Shown here piece by piece: positions 38,955 through 49,775 of a DNA stretch of 64,000 nt. The notes below the pieces were generated by a model. The model searched no databases, had not been told where the DNA came from, and was given only the letters and a program-made list of their open reading frames with translations. This DNA comes from Glossina fuscipes (Eukaryota > Arthropoda > Insecta > Diptera > Glossinidae). The stretch covers positions 6,537,171 to 6,601,170 of the forward strand of contig NW_023998432.1 in NCBI RefSeq assembly GCF_014805625.2, given 5' to 3'. Both the position numbers and the translations under genes were made by a program. How positions within the stretch are numbered: position 1 is the stretch's first letter; each line of letters begins with the position of its first letter.

Positions 38955-39190
38955 GCGGCAATGATGCCAAGTTTGCCTTTTTAAAACAAACAATCATGCC
39001 AATTATCAAGAGGAAACAGGTAAACGGAAGTGCAGAGGACAAAATAAAATTTATGAAAGATGTGAAAAAACTCCTGAAAAGAAAACTAGCACATTACAAA
39101 GAAATGTTTCTCTTGCTAGAAACATATCTAGACGAAGAAAAGCAAATAATAATATTAGTAACTTATTTAGTGAATTTAATTTTTTTTTAA
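38955..39190 (+). CDS. Candidate exon with Lys-rich coiled segment, unidentified
   Basis: After an acceptor-like ATATATGTAG (ends 38954) the frame reads CGNDAKFAFLKQTIMPIIKR, then an amphipathic Lys/Glu-rich stretch with DVKKLLKRKLAHYKEMF, and remains open to the stop at about 39188. A donor-like CAG|GTAAAC at about 39020 is an alternative end. The composition is more protein-like than its neighbours, and the next candidate exon (39482-39651) is on the same strand 300 bp downstream. No homolog comes to mind. It could be a chance ORF in A-rich DNA. Confidence 0.22.
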
Positions 39191-39481
39191 ATCAGAGCTT
39201 TATGTTCATTTCATTTATAAATGTTTTGAAATTAATATGTCAATTGTTAATATAAAATAATATAATTAATATGTTTCGCAAAAATTATATCAAGTTAGAT
39301 AACCTAATTCTGTGTTGATTCTGGATTGTTTTCGTGAAATTCTTTGCCTGAATTCATGATGCTTTTTGCATGAATTTATAAACTTTTTTCTATGAATATA
39401 AAAAATATTGATAAGCACCAAGACACTTCCTTAGCTCAGGATAAAATCACAATATTTGGTGTTCAAAATGGGTCTCTTTAG

Positions 39482-39651
39482 ACTTTTCGCCCGAAGATAC
39501 AGAAGAGGCAGATATAACTGGTTATACTTTCATTCTCATGCTGTTGACGTACATCTTAATTTTTGTTTTTGTGCTTATAGCCCTTCAAGTAATCTTCAAG
39601 AATACAAGTGCGACCGCGCAGATTTATACGCTTAGTGCTTTAGCAAAGCTG
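39482..39651 (+). CDS. Candidate exon encoding a single transmembrane segment, unidentified
   Basis: An acceptor, TCTCTTTAG (ends 39481), precedes a 170-nt open segment that reads FSPEDTEEADITGY. A hydrophobic stretch of about 27 residues follows (FILMLLTYILIFVFVLIALQ and onward), then KNTSATAQIYTLSALAKL, ending at a strong donor, CTG|GTAAGA (GT at 39652). The patch has acidic, hydrophobic and polar sections in the order of a small membrane protein or one exon of a larger one. Local G+C is higher than in the flanks. Start and stop exons are not identified, and the gene is unknown to me. Overlapping ORFs in other frames (for example from the ATG at 39468) are less protein-like. Confidence 0.35.
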
Positions 39652-39659
39652 GTAAGATT

Positions 39660-41180
39660 ATTCGTAATAGTCTTTTGTATTCATTTGCACAGAGACAGAT
39701 CTATGTATGACAATAGGATAAGAAACAGAGTTTGACGATCATCCTTTCTATAATGGAAACTAATTAGCTTAATCCTTTTTTTCAAGAATATGAAGGCTAA
39801 TTAAGATTAGCAAAGCACAGTTCGAAAATTTATCTAAAGGATGTTATGGATCTACCAGTTTCAATTTTAGACTTTGTTGTTGTTCGAAAATTCCACCCGG
39901 TGAGTTTGAATATGCATGTCTGTGTATTCAATATATTATAGCAAAATGCAAAAGTTTTGTGCATATATAATTAAAATCTTCCAATATGGTTAAAGGAAAG
40001 AAAGATTAATAGTGCATCTGGACCAAGGTGAAAAGACTAAAGTGCCATCACAGCCAATTTTTATGGCAGTGAAATAAAGTAATTACATTTTGTAGAACGT
40101 TGTCAAATTTACGAAACACTTTCCTATAAAGCCTTGTTTTGTTAATATAGATATATTTTTCAGTGAAAAGATTTCTTTGCTACTTTGATTTGTTGAAATG
40201 ATGGTTTCATTTTTAATAATATCTCCTCGTCATTGGAAAACTAACGAGACAATATATAATAAACAATAATAATATAGATCTATATATATCAATAGTACCT
40301 TGTATCTGATAAAGCTTTTTCGGAAATTACTAGACAAAAATTACTACGATCACCAAATATTCCTCTTTTTTTTATGACAATGTAGTTAACATATATGTTA
40401 TGTTTAGTTCAGCCAGCCGCAAGAAAAAGATTTGTAAAAGAGAAAGAGATCCCGAAGTCCGTCTCAGTATTGCAAGCTTAGGTTTTGGGTTAAATAAAAG
40501 AACGAAAAAATGAGTCAATCAACTTAAAGACTCACTGCACGATACTTGTGTGCAAGAGCAAGAAATAAAGTATACTTATTTTCGCTTATATATGGTGCAG
40601 AATAGAAAAATATGCACCTTGTGAAATATGGAAACTAAACAAATTGAAATCAATTAAGTGATTCCTGAAAAGAAAAAAAAGTAAAATGCAAAAATTTTTG
40701 AAAAACCGCATATCGTGCTAAAGCATAATTAATGGTAGCTGTGCTAAAATATATCTTGTGTTTTTTTATTTTGAACAATACGCTTTGTTTTTTATATTAC
40801 TAAGGCATTTCCATTTGTGTGCGTTTTTACAATTCGTTTTCATTGACCTACGAATGCATGTGATAAAGTAAAGCGTCGATAAGTCAAAAATGTTCATACG
40901 TATATATACTTTTTCTTTTTGATAAAATTAAATGAAGAAATAATTCCATATAAATTCATATTCTTTTTCTTCTTCTGTTATTCAGCAAATCATCAAACAA
41001 AAATTCGCTGGGATGTGTAAAAAAAGCCCAATGTAACCACAGGGTTCTTTATTTTGACCTTAGTAAAGATGGGGCTAGATTTGGTATATGATGTTACTAT
41101 TTATTTATTTTAGTGATTACTTGATTAAAGAATTTTTTTTGGTAATTTTGCCTGTTCTATGTACACCACGTTATTTTTTT
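39660..41180. other. AT-rich non-coding sequence
   Basis: No gene recognised. If 39482-39651 is an exon, this is its downstream intron. Confidence 0.4.
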
Positions 41181-41220
41181 TTATAGTTTTTATTAAAATA
41201 TGCATATTACTCATCCGTCA

Positions 41221-41738
41221 TGTGGGGTAGAACAAAAGAACGAGGAGTAAATTCGGATGTGTACGATGTAATATGGCGTATGAGCATAAAAAATTATATG
41301 AAGGAATTGATGGATGTGAGAGCAAAAAAGTATAAAAGAGAGTAGGTTCATAAACTTTTGGTAAGCGCTATGAGAAGCCAAAGTCGTACCTCGTTTCGGC
41401 CTCATCATTTCTCCGTCTCCGGTGGGGGGAGAACGCTAGCTTAAGAGAGAATAAGGTAGAGAACAAGTTAGAGAATAAGTTAGAGATTAGATATACTAAG
41501 AGTGGGTTAAAGTAGGACTAGGAGTAGGTTAAGAGTAGACTGTGTAGAATTAGAAAGTAAAGTTAGTAAGTTAAGTTAGTTTAAGGAAATCAAGTGTGGA
41601 CTCTCGAAGAAGTGGGTCGCGAGCGAGCAGAATAAAATAAAGAATACCACAACCGAAATCAATACAAATTTCTTGTGACCAATTCCTGGGTCGCTGAGCT
41701 ACACCAGCCCCAGAGAACGGGCGGGTTATGCCCTTACA
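41221..41738 (+). mobile_element. Probable solo LTR (about 518 bp)
   Basis: The segment is TGTGGGG...CCCTTACA, with a TATA box (GTATAAAAGAG, about 41329) and an AATAAAATAAA polyadenylation-type signal (about 41631-41641). A U5-like end follows, GGGTTATGCCCTTACA (41723-41738). In the middle lie imperfect short direct repeats around TTAGAGAATAAG and AGAGTAGGTTAAG. The 3' end is convincing because it lies exactly where the retroelement text stops. The 5' end is uncertain because I see no matching target duplication (GTCA versus GCGC). Confidence 0.45.
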
Positions 41739-42450
41739 GCGCCTTTATGTCTTGATGGGATGATTTAAAAAAAGAAAAAAATTCGACAACGTAGAATGTC
41801 AAGAATGCTCTGGTCATGAAGAATTTACTTAATTTGCGAAGTGTGGAATGCCGAACAGAAATGGTGACGTTTAAGACTCCCCACATGCATGAAGAGTTGT
41901 TTACTATGTTAATTTTGAATAGATGATTATTACATCTCGTGTGATTGAACACCGCCCTGTTAATAAGGCAAATAATGTCACGTCTGAGAAATAGTAAAGT
42001 AAGGGGCTTTGTTCATTTGTGGAAATAGAGAGTATAAATGACGACCATAACGTGAGTGATCCCAACGCTGTTGAAAGAATTGAATGCTTTTTGTCGATTG
42101 TCATTAAAACAAGATGATTTGGTAGATGCAGTTTTATTTGCAGTGCTGTTGCCAAGAATACCCATGTGACTGGGCACCCAGTGCAAGTGAAAACAAAATG
42201 TATCAGACTTGAGACCATAAAGTAAGGATCTGATTTCTAATACGTAGAGGTCAGTTTTACCTGAGCGAAATGATTGTAAAGCGAATAAGACAAATTTAGA
42301 GTCTGACACTCTAAGGAATTTTTTTTGAGATTGAGTATTCGCTAAGCGGATGGCTTCTAGAATCGCAAGACATTCAGCCGAAAATATAGTGCTACATGGG
42401 CGATTTTAGAAGCAGGCATCTATATTAATATCTGGAAACCAAATGCCGTT
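41739..42450 (-). pseudogene. RNase H domain of the minus-strand non-LTR element
   Basis: Minus-strand text includes SDSKFVLFALQSFRSGKTDL, corresponding to the S-D-S-Q-x-A-L block with a catalytic Asp. Then comes FCFHLHWVPSHMGILGNSTA, the typical W-V-P-S-H-x-G-I-x-G-N-x-x-A-D block; the final Asp position reads Asn/Thr here. Between 42450 and 42340 lies IVFSAECLAILEAIRLAN-like text (E-x-x-A-I). In the intact element this domain removes the RNA strand of the hybrid. Frameshifts break it into at least three pieces. Confidence 0.8.
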
Positions 42451-42612
42451 GCCTACAACAACGATCCATCAAAAAGATTCCATTTCATACTCAACAAGTT
42501 CGAGTAATGGCGGTGTACTTCTGCCGGAGTAATTGCGGATTTTCTTACTGGCAGGAATTTAATTACTGATCGAAAATATTGAGAATCAAGAGGAATTTTG
42601 AATAAGATACTG

Positions 42613-42633
42613 TAAGGAAGCGTTTTGCTTCCT
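42613..42633. repeat. Hairpin at the left end of the LTR-like unit
   Basis: AAGGAAGC-GTTTT-GCTTCCTT is a perfect 8-bp stem with a 5-nt loop, 3 bp inside the TG end. Confidence 0.8.
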
Positions 42634-42837
42634 TATTAATAACCGGTCCGCCCGCTCAAAATGTTTACCCGTAGTCCCTAGTAACTTTCAGTCCAGTTCC
42701 TCCGTCCGCGTGAGAACCTAAATACCTCTGGGTAGGGCACACGATCATCCGCCTCTGGCCGTAGCGCAAGGTAAGGAACCGTTAACCGCAGAAACGGCAA
42801 AACTTATGTAACATTAACATGACACAAAGACTGTATA

Positions 42838-43250
42838 AATACACACACACGAGTGCAAAACATGGATAAAAGGGTCAAAGTGCATAAAATCTGTACAATA
42901 TATGAACACACACACGAGTATAAAATATGCATAGAATCTGTACAAAATCTGTATAAAATTATTACACACACGCGAGAATAAAATATGCATAGAATCTGTA
43001 CAAAATATGTATAGAATCTGCATAAAATCATTACACACACACGAGTATAATATGTACAGAACCTGCATAAATCGGTATAAGATCACTGGAATATATGAAC
43101 ACTCACACGAGTTTAAAAAGATGTATGGAATCTGTATATAAGCTGTAGGAAATCACTACAATATATGATCACACACACGAATATAAAATATGTTTAGAAT
43201 CGGTACGAAACTGGTAGAAAACCATATAGAGAAGGGTCGAAATATACATT
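42838..43250 (+). repeat. Tandem array, about 58-70-bp units, about six copies
   Basis: Each unit begins ACACACACGAG(T) and continues TATAAAATATGCATAGAATC, then CTGTACAAAAT-like text. Anchors lie at about 42846, 42914, 42970, 43041, 43107 and 43172. Degenerate units marked by ACACACGAG-like anchors continue at about 43303, 43390 and 43693. Overlapping minus-strand ORFs with repeated CVCVIILYRF-like peptides are artefacts of the repeat. Confidence 0.85.
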
Positions 43251-44116
43251 ACGGTTAGGCCCTATCAACATACAGAAAGCTGTATGCCTTAGAAGGCATA
43301 AACACGCACACGATGGATAAAAGCGTAAAAGATAGAAACACATATAACCGTACACATTACTGTATAAACGCCGTTAGGTCATACAAAACACACACGCAGG
43401 GATAAACACTTAGGTAGAAAAATAAGGGATATGCATACACGATCATGCAAAACGCATAGACTCTAGCAACAGGCAAAAGTCTGTATGCTTTAAAATGTAT
43501 AAGCACATGCGATCATAGGAAAGCGCACAAACTTTAGAAACAATGTACAAAAATGTATAGCACCGTTATGTCATACAATATCTTCAACCAATGCACAAAA
43601 TGTATAGCACCGTTAGATTATACAAAATATAAATACTTAGGTATAAAAATATATAGCACATATGAACACATGGCAATGCATAAACTGTATAAACACACAC
43701 GAGCTTAGGAATAGGTAGAAAATGCATAAAGGCGTAGGATCACACATACGCAAAAACGCAAACACACGTATATGAACATGGATAAACACGCATGAACAGA
43801 AAATACACATAAACCCACATAAGCGTAACCAAAGTACTGTACACATAGGTTAAGAAACATAGCACTCATACACCTAACGGCGAAAAAATAACGCGATTTG
43901 GTACCTGAGTGCGGGTTGAGTAGGCATTTGATCAAACGTAGCAATAAGCTAGATGTAAGTTGGTATTAAGTTATGTACAAGTCGTTTCATGCAGGTCGTA
44001 ACTAAGGTTGCGACGGCAGCCAACCTAGGTTAAGCATGCAATTAAGTATAGTACCTTAAGGCATATGTAAACGCATAGAACATGTTGGCCATGGGACAAG
44101 CGCGCGAGACTGCAGC

Positions 44117-44124
44117 TATAAAAG
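44117..44124 (+). promoter_or_regulatory. TATA box in the LTR-like unit
   Basis: CTATAAAAG is a strong TATA match about 500 bp from the right end. An initiator-like TCATCACACAG lies about 25 bp downstream, where the RNA start of an LTR would be expected. Confidence 0.55.
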
Positions 44125-44619
44125 AACAGCTCATCACACAGAATCTTTCAATTTGTGTCATAGCCGCCTAAGGTAAGTGTGTACGGACAATTTCACAAGG
44201 CAACATTTTTTTTGATATTGCGGATAGGGCATGTACTGGCTAGTTGTTAGTCGTCATCCCTGAAGGACTTTGTAGGACCATTTTTCTTTTGTGTTTACAT
44301 ACGGAGACAAACCAAGGCAGCTATGGCACTGGCAACGTATCCGGTTTCTTTTTTTTGTAGTGTTCCGCGACATCGAAAAAAAGTGAAAGAAAAAGCTCTA
44401 ACTTCGTGCAGAAAAAAAAATTGTAAAAGCGCGACAAAGTCGGGTCACCTCGCTGGTTCTATTCCTGGCCAGCCTCTACACTACCCTGTACTCCTCTTAT
44501 ATAAAATAAAGAAATTTAAGATCATCCCCGAAGGTCCAGAATATTTCGTTTTAAATAAATTGTCTTGCAAGGAACCTTGGAGTGGCTGAGTTTCTACTCT
44601 GCCCAAGAAGACCCGTTAC

Positions 44620-45910
44620 AATATATATATCAGTTCCTAGAATATAAAGCCGGATGATTCTAAAAAATATAGAATATTATTAGATAAAAATTCAGCGAGT
44701 AAACGAAATGTTTCTTCTAAGGGCGTAACAGTTACCATTCGTTCTAAATTTAGTGTGTGTGTGTAGAATTCATGCCACCAAGAGCCAAACGAAGGCATTT
44801 CTATTTAATTCTGCATAATTCCAGCAGGTGCTTCTTTGGGATGTCCAGTAAGAGTGAACAGGCATATTCTAAGTTAGATCTTATTAAGTCAAGACACAGT
44901 TTAATCATATAAGGAGGGTCGGAGCCCCAAGAAATACCATAAATGGATTTCAATACATTAATGAATTGATAATATAGTTCGGCAGTATTGGCAGTATTGA
45001 GCTGCTGGGAAAACTTTTGATTGTACGACAAAGCCTAAAAAGGCGAAAGTTTTAACAAACGGGATAGAAGAACCATAGATGAGCAGAGGAGTAACAATGG
45101 GGTGTCCCTTTTTTTTTGAAAAGACCAAGCATTTGGTCTTATTCACTGAGAGTGTGAGTTGAAGAGATTCAAGACCAGAGGAAATACTGTTGAGGGCAGC
45201 TAGCAAATATCGTCTGCACAAATCTGGATCAGAGTTTGCATAGGGCAGGGCTGAGATGTTTTCAGGAAGGCAACTGGTAAAAGAATTTGGTAGGGAGTTT
45301 CAAAGAGAGAAGGATAGACTTTAAAATGTTGATATTGACAGAATCAAACCCTGAGGTTATGTCCAAAAAGCGGGCGATAACAATGTGGTTCTTATCAAAC
45401 GCTGACTTTTTTTCAGACCAAGAAGTGACGATGTTGTTTTGGGCAGATCTGTAACGTCTGAAACCAAATTAAAGATTGCTGAGGATAGATTTTGACTCGA
45501 GACACCATAGACTTTAGTATAACACTTATTAGGAAAAGTTTCTAAGGGTGGAAACTAAGGCAACACATCCGTAGAAATTAAGATTAGCTGGCGAGTTATT
45601 CGTTTTTTTTTAAAATGAAGATTTGGAATTCGTACCAGAAAGAAAGTATATAGCCGGTAATTAGAATATTGTTAAATTCTTCTCAATATTCAAGATTTTG
45701 GGTTGCTTGTTACGAATACCATATAAACCCAGAACTGAGTCTTTTGAGAGATTAATGGCTTTATCGAGCTCAGAGAATATTAGAAAGAGACATTATATCC
45801 AGCAAACCTGTCACAGAGCTCGTTAAAGAGTTGTGAAGGAATGGAACAACGAGAGGAAGTGATATCTCTGAAAATTCTGACAGTGCGCCAAAGATCTGAG
45901 ATTAATATGT
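44620..45910 (-). pseudogene. Reverse transcriptase of the minus-strand non-LTR element
   Basis: Minus-strand text from about 45500 has SWSEKKSAFDKNHIVIARFL and a block before it with GFRRYRSAQNN. Next comes ALPYANSDPDLC at about 45260-45225, corresponding to the Y-A-D-D box with the catalytic Asp pair damaged. Then LESLQLTLSVNKTKCLVFSK (45165-45110), the Leu-x-x-x-x-x-N-x-x-K-T-x block, and the thumb block LDLIRSNLEYACSLLL (about 44885). The 3' part runs to the junction with the LTR-like unit at 44620. Multiple frames are needed. Confidence 0.8.
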
Positions 45911-46248
45911 CACTATTGACATTTTCACAAATTGTTTCCAATCCTTGTGTTTTTCCAACCTGAGAGTATAAGTATATTCTTTTCTAACATTGGCCAAAAA
46001 TTTGAAATTTATTGCAAAAGGAGATCTTTTGCATTTACTTACAGCGAGCCTAAGTTTAGTAGGGATTCGATTATATGTAGTGTTCCACGAAGGATTAGGA
46101 GTGTACGAATTTTTAGACGCCTTTCGTAAAGAAGGTTAAAGTTAAGTAATGAAGCTTTGATATACTTTGTCACATGGGTATGTGAGTGGTAGCGAGTGAT
46201 AGATAGAATGCAAATGATGACCGATTTCGACTAGACAGGAAGAACTTC

Positions 46249-46743
46249 CTAACGTGTCGTTAAGGCCCTCCAGGTACTCAGAAAACTTAGATTATTTGTA
46301 CAGTTTGGAAGATCCCTGCAATAAGAGACGAAACCATAATGAAGAGGATCACCATTATTTAGTAATGATTGAATTGAATGGGAGAAACGGCTACCGCAAC
46401 AAACATTGTGAGCATTTAAGTCACCACATATTAAAGCACACATGTCACATCTGAAAGAAAACAACCTGTTAATTGCAGAATAAGAAACATTACAATTAGG
46501 TGGAGTATAACAACTAATGATCAGGAGTTCCCCAAAGAAAGTGTGAATGATGCAGCTACAAGCTTCGATAGGTACACACTTTGCAAAATTAGAAGAGTAA
46601 GAAAACGAAGGCTTATCATATATAAGGTTCCCCACAGCATTATCATGAGAGGGGTTGGAGATACGATCAAATCTTACCACGTTATAATTTTTAATAGAAA
46701 GTGAATCATGAGACTTAAGAAGAGTTTGGGAAAGACAAGCCAC
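46249..46743 (-). pseudogene. Endonuclease fragment of the minus-strand non-LTR element
   Basis: An open frame of 164 codons reads an apurinic-type endonuclease: NYNVVRFDR, then LLIISCYTPPN, then CALICGDLNAHNVCCGS. The last is the G-D-x-N-A-H catalytic loop (Asp and Asn present), followed by the LNNGDPLHYG substrate loop. The N-terminal catalytic Glu segment is outside the frame, and the C-terminal S-D-H block is lost. Confidence 0.8.
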
Positions 46744-47039
46744 GGAGATGCCATTGCCCTAAAGATACTGTTCATGTTACTTGGATTTTTTACGAATGCT
46801 AGTGCAATCGAGTTGTGCTATTTTCATTATTGATCGAAAAAAAATAATAGTACGAACACGAAGGGGATGGTTGGTTTGGAATACTCATGGGAAGGTCGCG
46901 AGATAAGTGTGTGGCGGAGTTAACGGGAGAATTTGATTTAGAGGACGGATTGATATGTAGTTTTTAAATACGATCAGTGGTTTGATATAAGTTAGAGCAA
47001 GTGTTAGAGTCAGTGATCATTTCGTAAGCGGAAGAAATA

Positions 47040-48050
47040 TTGGCTGCGATGGGTGTTACAGCCTCGGGATTTGAAAATTTGATATTAGAAGGGGGGGATG
47101 AGGATTTCAGGAGTTACCATCTTTTTGGTTAGAACTGAGAAAGCAAACTCAGCGTTTGGTCGTTTGATTGTTGGTTGAGAAGCCGGGCGAGACAATTTAG
47201 GGAAGCTTGGTATAGAGGATGAAAAGCTATTATTTGCGGGAGCATAAGCATTTCGAGAGAAAGTGTACAAGTAATTCTTTAAACAATCTGCTTCATCTTC
47301 TTTGGATCTAGTAATATTTTTATAGGAAGAACAAGTTTTCAAATTAGATGAATGTTCACCTTTGCAATTAATACATTTTTTAGTTTGAGAGTAATTTAAG
47401 ACACATTCATGACTTCCGCGACAGGAGTGGCAGAGCGGCTTTTGGTGGGAACATGCGTTATCAGTGCGCCCGAGACGCCAACATAAGCGGCATTATAAAG
47501 TCGGCTCGACAGATGGTTTAACCGGGAAGTTTATGCTTTCCAAGCACATGTGGGAAGGCAAAACACTTAGCAGAAGTTACCGAAGACCGAATTGCGCAGA
47601 TGCTTGGGAAATGCATTTGAGTGGATTTCAACGTCGGTAAAAACAGGGACGATAGAAGCGACTTTACGGATTTCACACACAGAGACTCCGGATGGAATAT
47701 ACACGTTATAGATGTTTTTAGATAAAGTATTGGTGGAAATAGAATTTTCCGTAGCCGCATCGGAAGAGAGCAATTTAATTGGTTAGAGCGAACAAATCTA
47801 TGAATTGTGAAAATCATGGTATAAATTTCGGCCAAGTTCGATGGCAATGCATTTTTCCTGGACTGGATAAATACACTACACTTATTTCTGGTGTGGGCAT
47901 AAGCTCTGGCCCTGGGAATTTTAAGGTCCCTACTTTTGAGGGAGATGGTGCGGCCTTGTGGCCAAACTTCATGTAAAAGGTGAAGTTATGCAATGGAGTC
48001 GGAATGTGTAATGATGATTTTTGAGTGAGATGACATCCGCATATTTTCAT
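47040..48050 (-). pseudogene. Gag-like ORF1 with zinc knuckles
   Basis: The C-terminal half (about 47490-47320) has three Cys-rich knuckles: CRLCWRLGRTDNAC (His replaced), CHSCRGSHEC and CINCKGEHSSNLKTC. The N-terminal half is broken, with a readable open stretch KVGTLKFPGPELMPTPE near 47930. At 47518-47773 two overlapping frames share one ancestral sequence after indels. The intact product would be the RNA-binding ORF1 protein. Confidence 0.7.
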
Positions 48051-48054
48051 TACT

Positions 48055-48875
48055 TAAGAATACTTTGAGTTGTGAAGTTGAATGTTAAACCGGATTTATT
48101 TTTTATATATTTTAATTAAATACAATTCAATTTGAAAGTCGTCTTTTATTCCCTCACTTATTCAACTTAATCGCTAGGTCTTTATTGAAAAGTTGACACC
48201 CTCGTCAAAATAGGTTTGCCTTGGGCTACGAAATCACTGCTATAATTTTAATGTTTTGGTCGCAAGCCTTACGAATAATAATATATGTGCAAAAACATGT
48301 GTGTATGTAGATTAACTCACCACCATTCTGTTCAGGCTATGCTTGTCTTTTCAGTTTATAAAACTTTCTTGATTTTTTGCAAGCTTACGCCTATGCATCC
48401 AATCACTTCCATAAATATCACAAATATTTCAATGACTGTTTATTGTACAACATCGTGTCGCAAGAACAGCAAAAGCACAACAAGAACTTACTTCCGAATT
48501 CCAAATTTGCTATAAAACTACTCTGAGACAAGGACAGAAATAGTGATCTTTGTAACACTTTAGTAAAAATCGCTAACCAACCACCACTGGTAGCCTCCAG
48601 ATCACTTACAATACTAATTTTGAAGTTATATGTAATATTTAAGACTAAATGAAAAAACATCAATGCAAGAACAATAGTAAAGAGGAGAAGGAAAGAAGCT
48701 TAAAAGCAAAATAGTGTATGATATGTAAATAAATACGTACGATTCAAGTGTATTTATTACAATAGCATTTAGAAGAACTAAAAAAATACAAAATTACAAA
48801 GCGTAGTAAACATAAGAAGAAATTACCTTTGCAAACCATAATTTAAATCAATAGCGATAAATTTGAAAATTTCTA
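48055..48875. other. Non-coding sequence between non-LTR elements
   Basis: No gene seen. It may contain the 5' UTR of the minus-strand element that begins near 48050. Confidence 0.4.
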
Positions 48876-48879
48876 TACC

Positions 48880-49720
48880 AAATCGTAGGGAGCAGTCAGT
48901 AGATACGACCATGGTTCGCAACATAAGGCGTTTTAGCTTCAATGTATTGGTGAGATGGTAACATTAATAGATGGTTCCATTCTGTCGTCAATAAACGGTC
49001 AAACAGTTTAGGAATATAACTAAGTTTTACAATGGCTTTGTAATCGCTTATAAGATATCAAGGATGCTGCTTATGAAGTGGTATAACATAGGGTTGCTTC
49101 CATCTTTCGTGAAAGATTCCCTTTTTAAGACAATTATTAAAAAGAGCTGCTGAAGGAGTACAAAGCACCCCTACGCAAAAACGAATAATAAACGACGGTA
49201 TATTGTCGAGGTCTGCAGCACAAGACGATTCCAGCGAATACAATTTCTTGAAGACGTCATCTTCATAGACGTGTGAAAAGATGTCATGCGTTATTTATCG
49301 GTATGGATACGAATTGCCTTTGACCCTATTGTCATTATAACACCTTTCGAAAAAATCCGTGAATAGATAATAAATCTGCAGTGCGTTAGAGGAATTAGAA
49401 TTATTGTAACTCAAAAATGAATTGATCTTCTTTTTAGAATTAACAAATTTGCAAAAGCTCTTTGGATCGATCAATGATTTATTTTTCGTTTATTAGGCAT
49501 AGGGAACATACCATTTTCTTTGCAGTGCGTTAAATTTATTATACTCAGCCGAATACGATGCGCAATCTTACAAAAAGTTTTTTGTTTCTTCTTTCAAAAG
49601 GACCCTTAATAAAACGTTGGTGGAATTTATTGAAAGTGCAGCATCTCCTACAGACGTGTTTTCGCAAAGTAGCGGAGCTGGTAGAAGAAGGAGTTTTCAT
49701 TAAACCTGAAGGAAATTTTT
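48880..49720 (-). mobile_element. Second Jockey-like RT remnant (minus strand)
   Basis: Minus-strand text: NSKKKINSFLSYNNSNSS near 49430, LYSLESSCAADLDNIPSFII at 49240-49185, then FNNCLKKGIFHERWKQPYVI (to about 49085) and IVKLSYIPKLFDRLLTTEW (about 49030-48975). This is the linker and finger region upstream of motif A of a non-LTR RT. The palm with YADD is absent, so the 3' half has been lost. The wording differs from the 1-2740 element. Confidence 0.7.
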
Positions 49721-49775
49721 TATCGTAAGGATTGAAAGTTTCACTTATCGGATATTTTTGTATTTACATTTTTCC

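Larger units (their letters stand above)
42611..44620 (+). mobile_element. Long LTR-like unit (solo LTR, about 2.0 kb) with internal tandem array
   Basis: It starts TGTAAGGAAGCGTTTTGCTT and ends AAGAAGACCCGTTACA, i.e. TG...CA ends. It is inserted in the non-LTR element between RT and RNase H, with 4-bp flanks ATAC/ATAT (one mismatch). Inside are an end hairpin (42613-42633), a G+C-richer block to about 42800, a tandem array (about 42838-43250 with degenerate units to about 43700), a TATA box (44117), a splice donor (44173) and AATAAA-like signals (about 44503). No gag or pol ORF is present. Length and layout fit a solo LTR of a Gypsy element with very long LTRs, as known for Ulysses-type elements. 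A non-autonomous element is an alternative. Confidence 0.65.
41185..48050 (-). mobile_element. Non-LTR retrotransposon with Gag, EN, RT and RNase H (minus strand), interrupted
   Basis: Read from 48050 downward: Gag-like ORF1 with zinc knuckles (about 48050-47040), endonuclease (46743-46249), RT (about 45900-44680) and RNase H (about 42450-41950). The 3' end may be the A-rich stretch at 41175-41215. Within it sit a 2-kb LTR-like unit (42611-44620) and a likely solo LTR (41221-41738). The presence of RNase H after RT and two- or three-knuckle Gag places it near the I/LOA side of the non-LTR tree and away from Jockey; the exact clade is uncertain. All ORFs contain stops and frameshifts. Confidence 0.8.

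Noticed and set aside
39468..39635. ATG-initiated ORF starting MGLFRLFARRYRRGRYN
   Set aside because: The overlapping frame with a membrane helix and splice sites is more protein-like; this one may be chance.
42804..43086. Two overlapping minus-strand ORFs with repeated Cys/Tyr/Phe peptides
   Set aside because: They translate the 58-70-bp tandem array in the LTR-like unit; periodic peptides follow from the repeat.
42838..43700. Possible CRISPR-like array
   Set aside because: The units are diverged tandem copies without unique spacers of constant length, and the context is eukaryotic.
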